Below are positions 57,801-64,000 of a stretch of DNA of 64,000 nucleotides, one piece after another (position 1 is the stretch's first letter; each line of letters opens with the position of its first letter). Both the position numbers and the translations under genes were made by a program. The notes under the pieces are model-generated. The model saw nothing but the letters and a program-made list of their open reading frames with translations. It made no database searches and had not been told where the DNA came from. The DNA is from Scolanthus callimorphus (taxonomy: Eukaryota; Cnidaria; Anthozoa; Actiniaria; Edwardsiidae). The DNA is taken from positions 32,009,404 to 32,073,403 of the forward strand of contig CM066916.1 in assembly GCA_033964015.1 (NCBI GenBank), read 5' to 3'.

Positions 57801-59099
57801 AGGCAGCCCGCGTGGATTTGTATGAATACGACACCACTTTCTTTTGCACTGATTTAGTCGAGCACTATTTGCCACTACTGCTGAATTAGCCCTCGTCTCG
57901 TTATTTCCACAGGCCATGGCTTGGACTACCGCAGCCTTCCCATTCGGTATACCAAACCACATCCCCACACGGGATACAGGCCCGTCAAGCCCGAGGGACC
58001 AAACGGGACAAGCGAGACAGGCGACAGAAACCACGTCACCCCGATCTCCCAGGTATGTAAACAAAAATATCGACAAAGAAAGGGCAAAGAACGCGCGCGC
58101 TCCTTGGTATTGTGAAAAGCGCAAATTCCAAGCCGAAAAGTGCGCAGGGAGGGCCATTTCCCTTTGTATCTTGATGTAACCAAACAAATAAATTGATTCG
58201 CATGAGTACAAGTTAGGGAAACAAACCTCAGGTCCCCCGCGCAAGCGGAAAGGTTTATTCTAAATTCGACGACAATTAAATACATTTTCAGATATAAATC
58301 CCCTGACCCTGTGCCGTGTGAGGTAGAAGGCAAGCCATTCTCGGCCCCACCCACTCATCCTCTCCATCCCCACAGTGTACAGCCAAGGACAAAACAGGGG
58401 GGTCACGAGGGGATGACAGTGAACCCCCAGGCTAGGTCCCAGACCTCCAGACCAGACCCGGCGGGCGCCAGCCGTACTGGTGGAGCTCCGCTGAGGAGAT
58501 ACGCAGGCTCGTCACTTCCGAATGATAAGGTAAACTAGAGAGCTGGCCGTTTGGCAAACACAACCTCTCGAAGGCTTCGGTACTTGACCCGAGAAATCAA
58601 GTGAACAATCATGGCACAATGATTTAACAAAAATTAAACGAAACACAATAGTTCGTGGAAATACCGAAATCCCCTCTTTTTTGACGTCGCCATACAAAAA
58701 ACACAAGGCCGAGAATTACCGACGCTTTTTTGCGTCCGCACTATACTTAGCACAAGATAACGTATCAAAGTTTTAGCTTGTCCCTATGTCATGCTCCAGG
58801 GACGAGACGATTATTTCGCAGGACAAAATTCATCCCCATCTCTTCTGCGTGGTGATCTTCCTTGAGGCGCGCCAAGTACGCTTGAATCGGACTTAAATCG
58901 TACTCTGTTTTGTCTGTAGGATTCCAGCCCGAAGAATGCGCATGGCGGGACTATCCGAGTTGTACCGAGCGCTACCAGCTTTAGCTCACCTGCCCAACAA
59001 CACAAGGACAGGCTTGAGCAAATCAAGTCCCAGCACAAAATAGACTTTCTTCCCAAACCTCCTGGTCCGTATTCCTCCACCGCTGTTCCTGCCCAATAA
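36315..59099 (+). CDS. Intermediate-filament protein with lamin-length rod and lamin tail domain, no CaaX box (12 exons, 771 aa)
   Basis: Exons: 36315-36625, 38060-38342, 38602-38913, 39506-39726, 39862-40064, 40890-41010, 54878-54956, 55692-55799, 57242-57361, 57913-58052, 58292-58529, 58920-59099. All are GT-AG, and phases sum to 2,316 bases. After a short head, [17 protein letters not shown] (22-38) is the rod start (coil 1A); heptads run to [11 protein letters not shown] near residue 378. A rod of about 355 residues is lamin-type. A Ser/Thr/Pro-rich linker follows. The lamin tail Ig fold is about 487-595 ([33 protein letters not shown]). A Pro-rich tail with SPRSPR ends in STAVPAQ. The C-terminus has no CaaX box, and I see no classical nuclear-localisation signal (only [10 protein letters not shown]), so a cytoplasmic, lamin-derived filament is possible. 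ATG context AAGAAGATGGCC is good. Confidence 0.92.
36626..38059. other. IF gene intron 1; nothing recognisable
   Basis: AT-rich intron of 1.4 kb. Short frames at 36947-37156 and 37599-37946 have no domain and sit between validated exons. Confidence 0.5.
40075..40330. repeat. Two units of a GGAAxxTCCAGGGGGAGGGG repeat, IF intron 5
   Basis: GGCCAGGGGGAGGGGATCAATA and a copy about 120 bases on with GTCCAGGGGGAGGGGGTCAA; each is followed by an ACTG/GCATTTTTCAC..GAAAATTC block. Related in style to 34950-35250. Confidence 0.65.
41100..41300. repeat. TTCCAGGGTGG tandem repeat, start of IF intron 6
   Basis: Five or more spaced copies of AATTCCAGGGTGG or close variants within 200 bases, about 90 bases after exon 6. 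Confidence 0.75.
42795..43088. mobile_element. Compound fold-back inserted in satellite 1
   Basis: First part (42795-42901): AACAATTATTCCTCGAGCCC mirrored by GGGCGAGAGGAATAATTGTT, with TGAGTCAATAGCCCAT / ATGGGCTATTGACTCA inside. Second part (42902-43088): TTAGTCAAATCACACTAGT mirrored by ACTAGTGTGATTTGACTAA, with an inner ACTAGTAGGCTATAA palindrome. The neighbouring satellite units give the uninterrupted target (GAAGATATTATCAGAT). Confidence 0.85.
43283..43829. mobile_element. Second fold-back insert in satellite 1
   Basis: ACACGGTGGCGCGAAGATAT followed by GGATTTTATTTTCGAGTGGC is mirrored by GAGAAAATAAAATCCATATC and CCACCGTGTAATG (to about 43429). The remainder (43435-43829) is bounded by TTATTATATGGAT and ATCCATATAATAA. 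Target is again GAAGATAT/ATCAGAT. Confidence 0.8.
45411..48300. repeat. Satellite 2: about seven copies of a 390-405 bp unit
   Basis: Unit starts TTGACTTGTCAATGTGAAG (45806, 46209, 46608, 46999, a partial at 47394, 47785, 48184). It contains GTATGCCAGTTTGTCCGATA, CGGCCAATTTTGC, TACAGCGCCTAGCAACGGG and AAACTCGCTGCTTTACAGCA. It joins satellite 1 directly at GGGTTGACTTTTCAATG. Peptides read across it are artefacts. Confidence 0.95.
48700..49460. repeat. Satellite 3: about 13 copies of a 57-60 bp unit
   Basis: Unit: CACATTGCTTCGTTCTACAA then ATG(C)TTTAATTCCCAATGGG and TCCCTCACTTC. Overlapping frames on the plus strand repeat [17 protein letters not shown] peptides, in all three frames, which marks them as repeat artefacts. 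Confidence 0.95.
49540..50715. repeat. Satellite 4: about 14 copies of an 84-bp unit
   Basis: Unit: GATAATATCTGATAATATCG, CAATATCGTGGGGTCCAGCA, TAGGAAGGGAGGTAATCTAG, TTAGATATCTATTAGAATC. It shares the GATAATATC core with satellite 1 although it is otherwise unrelated. Confidence 0.95.
50716..52137. other. IF intron 6, non-repeat section
   Basis: No exon or gene supported. Minus-strand frames at 51022-51604 have no recognisable domain. A GC-rich hairpin of TAGCCCGCGCGGGCTACA type lies near 52029-52076. Confidence 0.45.
52138..52299. mobile_element. MITE with about 55-bp inverted ends
   Basis: TATATAATAAAACACTTAAT, GACTGCACTCTCGGGAAACA and GCGAGTTTTGTTTTCCC are mirrored by GGGAAAACAAAACTCGCTGT, GCAGTCATTAAGTG and TATAATATA. 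Confidence 0.85.
52597..52925. mobile_element. MITE with about 60-bp inverted ends
   Basis: TAAAGGCAGGTTTACACTTG at the left against CAAGTGTAAATGGGCCTTA at the right; inner TTGTCGCGGCGATTTTTCTC against CGCCGGGAATCGCGCGACAA. Similar in style to the elements at 16088 and 56334. Confidence 0.8.
53027..53180. mobile_element. hAT-like MITE, CAGTGGCGGACCCAGG end
   Basis: Starts CAGTGGCGGACCCAGGGGTG and ends CTGGATCCACCCCTG. The flanks ACACG and ACACG suggest a target duplication (5 of the expected 8 bases match). Another end of this family is at 63832. Confidence 0.75.
53181..54877. other. IF intron 6, AT-rich section before exon 7
   Basis: No gene or clear element. About 53230-53960 is very AT-rich; the section after 54000 has a moderate GC content and no recognisable frame. 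Confidence 0.45.
55331..55552. mobile_element. MITE with about 50-bp inverted ends, IF intron 7
   Basis: CATTCTCGAACCCAGAGCTC then CCCGGCTCGTC is mirrored by GACGAGCCGGGGAGCTCTGG and GTACGAGAATG. Both sides are flanked by CTCAAATGG, a possible 9-bp target duplication, although that motif also occurs inside. A diverged partial copy follows the fold-back at 60271-60502. Confidence 0.8.
56334..56577. mobile_element. MITE with GCGCGCAACATT ends, IF intron 8
   Basis: GGCTTAACTAGGACACGTAG then CGCGCAACATTTGTGTCC is mirrored by ACAATGTTGCGCGCTACATG and TGTCCTGGTTTAGCC. Confidence 0.75.
57523..57578. repeat. Short hairpin with about 24-bp arms, IF intron 9
   Basis: TGGGGCGACCGGAAGT and CTCAGG mirrored by CCTGAGAC and ACTTCCGGTCGCCCCA. 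Confidence 0.75.
57670..57860. repeat. Dispersed repeat, copy 1 (copy 2 at 63645-63820)
   Basis: Shares AAAACTTGCAGATACTCGAG, AAACAACGTTCTCTTG, GGGCCTGAGGCGAGATTT and CCACAGGCAGCCCGCG with the later copy in the same order. Confidence 0.8.
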
Positions 59100-59120
59100 T
59101 GCATGGTAAGTATTCCACCT

Positions 59121-59232
59121 AGAGCAGATTCGTATGTAGATACTGAATGAAGACGCATAGTCGCGGTACGGTCACGGTCGCGGCGCGGAACCTCTTTCGC
59201 GGCACTTTTCACAGTCATACGAATTCTGCCCT
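59121..59232. mobile_element. 112-bp MITE, AGAGCAGATTCGTATG family
   Basis: AGAGCAGATTCGTATG at the left; the right end GTCATACGAATTCTGCCCT is its inverse. The interior is CGCGG-rich. It lies just after the IF stop codon, inside a probable 3' UTR intron (GTAAGT at 59106). Another copy starts at 63912. Confidence 0.75.
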
Positions 59233-60270
59233 ATTAATGGTAGCGCGCGCGGTAATTGTCCGTTAATTGTCCGTTGCAAGAGAAAATTTACCCGGCGCGC
59301 TCACCTTTCCCCCCATGTAATCCATCTTGTTCAACTATCACAGATTCGTACTCAGTCGCTGAAGTTACGCGCAATGCATTGTGGGGCGAGTAGCGATGCT
59401 CGCAAAGGATTGTGGACCTAGTGAAAGAAGTTCACATAAGCCTTTGCGCGCCTTCCGAATAACGAAATACAGGTATCAGTCCAGTAGCGCAAAAACGCAC
59501 TAGAAAGAAACACGTGTAACGACTGAGCACGAGTCTGTGCCAATCGGTGTGCGGCCGTTGAAAACATGAGCCAAGAGCAGGGGGCATTATGGGAGGACTG
59601 AAAAACCTCCTTGACATAACATCCAATGAATCTGCACGTTGCATCCTGGTAGTATCTAAACTTAAAGTGCACGAGATGCCTAGTCTCAAATGGTCCATTG
59701 CAAGGCCGTAGATCATAATGCGTCTGTCCCGTTGCGGTGGGGATGCGATGTGAGGCGTGGAACGAGAAGAGACGAGAGTTCCCTGCTAGCAGAGGCTTCC
59801 TTTTCTTTATATTCGTCAGTCCTGCTCATCAGTCAAGCGAATCAAAAAGGAATTAAAGAGGCATTGCATTTTGCTAGCAGGGATCGTAAGAGGAGGGGCG
59901 CTGGCAAGAAAAAGTTGAGAGAGAAACAGAGTTGTCCATCGTGAATATAAGATGTTGTTTGCGCCAATTGTTCCGCAAATCTAAGGAGGATCATAGAGTT
60001 TCTATATTGGCAGCTTTCAGTAGATGTGTCGTCTCAGACACTAAAATTCTCTCATCCTTGTTTTCAGGGTATCAATCGTTGAGATGTAAATAGAATCATT
60101 GATTCTCCATGTTTGGCCATGCCTCTGCTAGTGACAGCAGCGCCGTTCTCGCAAATCTCGCCCACCCAAGAGTGCTGGCGTCATTCTCGTCACGACCCAG
60201 GAGGAGCAGTTTCGTTCTTTTGGCCAAGAGACTGCGCTCAATGCTTTAATGCTGGGTCCTCGATACTACC
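59233..60270. other. 3' flank of the IF gene, no coding feature
   Basis: A good acceptor (TTGTTTTCAG ending at 60068) could close a 3' UTR intron opened at 59106. No AATAAA is close by. Frames on both strands lack domains. Confidence 0.35.
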
Positions 60271-60502
60271 ATTTGCGTTCAACCCTGAAGCTAGACGATT
60301 TTTTCGCGTAGTTTTACGTTTCAAACGTGCACGTTATGTCGAGAAGTTGTCGCGTTTCTTGCTCGCTGATTGGCTGCTGTTTTCACCGTTATTTTTCAGC
60401 CAATCAGACTGCGAGAAACGCGACTTCTTCTCGACAAAACGTGCACGTTTGAAATGTAAACCTACGCGAAAACATCATCAAGCTTCAGGATTGAACGCAA
60501 AT
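60271..60502. mobile_element. Fold-back with about 105-bp arms
   Basis: ATTTGCGTTCAACCCTGAAG, TTTCAAACGTGCACGTTATG, TCGAGAAG and GCGTTTCTTGC mirrored by GCGAGAAACGC, TCTCGACAAAACGTGCACGT and TTCAGGATTGAACGCAAAT. Both arms include an ATTGGCTG box next to the centre. Confidence 0.88.
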
Positions 60503-60660
60503 GAACGTCACCTCGCGGGGGAGGCTCTGGATAACAGCCATTGACACGTGCGAGAAATAACTTTCTGTGCATGCTTCAACGTCCAAAATCAGCTAATCAG
60601 CGAAGGCCTTCATAAAGTTGTTACCAGAGCCGACCCGGGGAGTTCTGGATACGAGAACAG
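60503..60660. repeat. Diverged partial copy of the 55331-55552 MITE family
   Basis: GTCACCTCGCGGGGGAGGCTCTGG, a CATTGACACGTGCGAGA section, AATCAGCGAAGGCCTTCA and GACCCGGGGAGTTCTGGATA parallel the order in 55228-55550. Confidence 0.7.
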
Positions 60661-60805
60661 ATACATATTTTTCTCAGATCCGATAATTCTGAATAGTACT
60701 TTTGCACAACAAATCATTACATTTTATAAGTATTTATATTTCTGAATGATTCCTTGCGCGGATTTCATGTGACTGCAGTGAAACAAATCGCAAACTGATT
60801 AGACC

Positions 60806-60884
60806 AATTCTGAATAAAACCTATAGGAGTTAATTACAAAGTGATTAAAATAACAATTTCTCACGACAGTCATACGAAATCCGT
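60806..60884. repeat. Dispersed repeat, copy 2 (copy 1 at 7597-7668)
   Basis: AATTCTGAATAAAACCTATA and CAGTCATACGAAATCC in the same order as copy 1. Confidence 0.6.
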
Positions 60885-61250
60885 TATTATGATGTGAGTG
60901 GTATTAGTTAGGACGTGCTATCATTTTGGTAATTTTATAGTATTCAGTTCATCAAATATAGGTACTGTAGTGGCATGGCTTTGAACATACCTTTTGATAC
61001 TGTCACTTGTACTTTAAATTTTAAATTTTTGAACATTTCAATTCATTGTAAATAACATGGTTAATAAAGTGGTGAATTTCTGAGTGAATGTATGTGTATG
61101 GTTTAAAAATCACGGTTTACTTACTTACTTACTCCTCTTCGTCCCAGGAGGGACTTACTAAGGCAGAACAGTATCTATACTATTATAATCGGGTTGTCTG
61201 CGCAAACGTTTCTGATTGGCTAAATCATCCGCACTCACTCCGCTTGGCCC

Positions 61251-62290
61251 TGAAGCTGTGTCGCCAAACGAAGTTCACAAACCTGAAGAGAAAGTGGATA
61301 TCTCCACAGTGGGCGTGTACATGTTTTGGTTGGAAAAGATTCACCCTGGGCTAAGTTCTAATTCAAGCGATTTCTTAAGCGAGGGACAAAGCTGCCATCG
61401 CCGCCATTTTGAAATCTCCCACAGAAACTAAAAAAGAACTCAGTTCGCACAGCCGAAATCACCATAGTCATCTAAAACCTAAATGGTTCTGTCACAGATT
61501 ACTTGCAGGAATGTGCAGGGATAATTATCTCAGGCATATTAAGGCATGGGTCTCGCATGCTTTCAAGATGGCGGCTGCAAAAACTATGGGGGTGGTCTAT
61601 ATGCCATGGGTTCAGTGGAATCATTATGAAACCATTTTAAGGTTTGAGGGGATCAAGAAACAGACTCATTTTCATAATCGTTTCCATAGCAACGTGTATT
61701 GTGACCTTTGATCCTTAGATTTGGCTAATTTTAAGAAAATGGTATTTGGTAAGGGGAAAACATGAGAAGTTCAAAGTTTTTAATTTGCGAAGTGATAAAG
61801 TTAGAGGAAGGCATTCCTGATCCAACTAGATATGATGACCATTTTAAAAAGGGAATTGTGTTTTAGTGTATTATGAAATTTGATACCTGTTAATTACTTC
61901 TTAATTAGAAACGTTCGTCGCGATATCTAGTTGGACTGAGAATACTGAAAGTCAGCCCTTTTATTTGCACTAGTTTGATTACCGATGGCGGTGCATTTTC
62001 CTATTCCCAAAAGGCTTTGAAACAAAATTTATGAATTTCTAGGTCAAAGGTTAGGAACTGGTTTCCATGGGAACTGGAGAGTATAAAAAAATCAGGATTA
62101 ATGTTATCTATGATGTCGTATAGGAATCATAGGCTTCCTCTTAATGTGAGCGATTTAAGGACCAATTGAACGTTAAATAGGGCGTGGTCACACTGACCCA
62201 TGCCTTAATATGCCTGAGTATTATTCGAAAGCTTTAAGCTGAGAAAAAATTTCATTCAAGTTTGAACAAACGTACACCGCCGTACACCGC
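61251..62290. repeat. Copy 1 of a duplicated segment, split by an inserted element
   Basis: 61251-61528 matches 62361-62630 (GAAAAGATTCACC, CTAAGTTCTAATTCAAGCGA, GAGGGACAAAGC, AAATCTCCCACA). The match resumes at 62219-62290 (ATTCGA, GCTGAGAAAAA, TTTCATTCAAGTTTGAAC). The interruption is the element at 61529-62218. Confidence 0.85.
61529..62218. mobile_element. 690-bp DNA element with 23-bp inverted ends; empty site present at copy 2
   Basis: CTCAGGCATATTAAGGCATG at the left and CATGCCTTAATATGCCTGAG at the right. Flanks ATAATTAT and TATTATTCG, compared with ATAATTCTAATTCG in copy 2, suggest a 3-bp target duplication (TAT). The interior has no transposase frame. Confidence 0.85.
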
Positions 62291-62360
62291 CTTGCTTTCT
62301 GGAAGCACGCTAAGGCGAAATGCCACAAAGCCATGAATAATATTTTCTAAGTATAAATCC

Positions 62361-62695
62361 TGACGCTGTATCACAAAACGAAGGACACAAACCAGAAGAG
62401 AAGGAGGAAATCTCTCCAGTGGGCGTGTTTTTGTTGGAAAAGATTCACCTTTGGCTAAGTTCTAATTCAAGCGATTTTTTCAGCGAGGGACAAAGCCGCC
62501 ATCGCGGCCATGTTGAAATCTCCCACATAAACTAAAAAAGAACACAGTTCCCTTAGCCGATAGCACCATAGACATTCAAACCTAAATGGTTCTATTACAG
62601 ATTAATTACATTTGTGTGTAGGGATAATTCTAATTCGAGAAAGATTTGAGCTGAGAAAAATTTCATTCAAGTTTGAACAAACTTACACCTGGCAC
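62361..62695. repeat. Copy 2 of the duplicated segment (empty site)
   Basis: Continuous version of the segment at 61251-62290, with the site of the 690-bp insertion intact near 62631. Confidence 0.85.
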
Positions 62696-63150
62696 TGCCT
62701 ACAGAGCGCGCGCTAATGATATTCTCTCAATATTCCTATGATAAACTAAGAAATTTCTTAGAACAGTTTAACTTTACCTGTTTCTTCTCTCGTGCCTTAC
62801 TGATAAGCATTATACAAAAAAGTCCGAAGTCAAATGTTTTTTCTGTAATAGGCTGCGTTTTCAATTTAGCGGGTTCTTAGACAGATTTGAGAACTGGACT
62901 GACTCACCAAGACACACACACGTGCGTCATTTTCTCCACCAAAATTAGGGAGACCAGTGCAAAACAAACACACAAAAAGGGAAGTCATTAGTAATGTAAA
63001 TCAGCAGTTTATGGAAGGGGGAACTTAGGTTGGGTCTTCTAGCGTCACGAAGTGACGGGCTGTTTTCTTGTTTGCGATTATATGTAGGTTTCCTTAACAA
63101 GCTGTTTTTATAGGGTGGGGTTGCTGGCCCCACGCCCAATCCCCAACTAG

Positions 63151-63292
63151 GACCAGGTGCTGGCTTTTGTCTGGCCTCTATCCCGAGATCTGCCCGACAT
63201 TATAGAACCTGCAAGGGACAACACCCCAGTCGACCCCAGTCGGTATAGCTCTCAGGGGTCTCAGATGCACACAAGCCCCCACCACGAACAAG
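63151..63292 (+). CDS. Possible orphan exon
   Basis: An open segment between a pyrimidine-rich acceptor (CCAATCCCCAACTAG ending at 63150) and a GTATCA donor at 63293. It translates to a protein-like, Pro/Ser-rich stretch (start DQVLAFVWPLSRDLPD, end SPHHEQ). Codon third positions are GC-rich, as in the neighbouring IF exons. No family recognised. It could be a terminal or alternative exon of the IF gene, part of a gene to the right, or chance. Confidence 0.3.
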
Positions 63293-63644
63293 GTATCAGC
63301 ACAGAGGGGAAAATCACGGTTCACTTTATGGTAAATGCGAGTATTAGCAAGCACAGTCATATTTCTTGCGAGCGTGAACACTGGGTCTCGGGGACTAGAT
63401 TTGCACTGACACTGAGCGTTCCTAACGCAATATACTATTTATGATACAGTAAAAACCCGCGAGCTAGTACGAACCAGCTACTTTTTCCCAAGTTAGCCTA
63501 AACAGGTTCTTATATAAATGGTGCTTACGACGCAAACATATCAAGAAAATTTCGCCAAAAGCTGTCGTTTTGCCGACGTTGCAAAACTTCCTTATTAGGA
63601 AATTCCCCTTACCTTATTTGGGAGGTCTGTAAGTACTTTTCCTC

Positions 63645-63820
63645 GTATCGTAGCGAAAAAAGCAGAAAAATTCACCAAAACTTGCAGATGCTCGAGAAAC
63701 ATCGTTTTCTTGTCCGCCATTTGTTTTTACCCCCCGCCGAGGGGCCTGAGACGCGATTTGAATACCACAGGCAACCCGCGCGGATTTGCCATAAAAAGGC
63801 GACAGCACTTTCTTTAAGGC
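63645..63820. repeat. Dispersed repeat, copy 2 (copy 1 at 57670-57860)
   Basis: AAAACTTGCAGATGCTCGAG, GGGGCCTGAGACGCGATTTG and CCACAGGCAACCCGCG parallel copy 1. Confidence 0.8.
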
Positions 63821-63827
63821 TATTTAC

Positions 63828-64000
63828 AGTGGCGGATCCAGGGGGTTCGAAGCGTTCCATGGAGCCCCCCTTGAGCATTTTGAGCACCAGAACAATGGAG
63901 CGGAAAACACTAGAGCAGATTTCGTATGACTGTGAAAAGTTCCGCGACCAAATTTGTACCGCTCCGCGACCGTACCGCGACTAAGTGATTTCATTCGGTA
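63828..64000. mobile_element. Ends of two MITE families at the window edge
   Basis: CAGTGGCGGATCCAGGGGG at 63832 is the hAT-like end seen at 53027. AGAGCAGATTTCGTATGACT at about 63912 is the left end of the family at 59121, with its GTACCGCGACTA interior; the right end is beyond the window. Confidence 0.65.

Overview
The window looks like nuclear DNA of an animal, most probably an anthozoan cnidarian of the sea-anemone type. The genes are intron-rich with GT-AG junctions, and one encodes an astacin protease with three ShKT modules and a discoidin domain. Introns and spacers are crowded with short inverted-repeat elements and satellites. The species cannot be fixed from the sequence alone. No rRNA, tRNA or CRISPR locus was seen.

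Layout. 1-919 is the 3' end of an arylsulfatase B-like gene. 920-11087 is a repeat-filled spacer holding a 54-57 bp minisatellite, a 130-148 bp tandem repeat and several fold-back elements. 11088-17383 is a complete second arylsulfatase (8 exons, 507 codons, every junction in frame), so the two form a tandem pair. 20078-33550 is a 14-exon gene for a secreted astacin metalloprotease (signal peptide, propeptide, zinc protease, three ShKT modules, F5/8C domain). Its 5.7-kb intron 8 contains an intronless rhodopsin-like GPCR gene on the same strand (27543-28573). 36315-59099 is a 12-exon intermediate-filament gene with a lamin-length rod and a lamin tail domain but no C-terminal CaaX box. Its 13.9-kb intron 6 carries four consecutive, different satellite arrays. 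59100-64000 holds mostly transposon remnants and one possible orphan exon.

The genes do not form an operon. The arylsulfatases (glycosaminoglycan desulfation) and the astacin (extracellular proteolysis) both plausibly act on secreted or extracellular matrix material, but that link is an inference. Two single-base frame breaks, one in the GPCR and one in the discoidin part of the astacin gene, both lie in short homopolymers and may be sequence errors rather than real lesions.

Most exon coordinates were obtained by reading splice sites and checking that phases add up to an open frame. No alignment or database search was run, so family assignments rest on recognised motifs.
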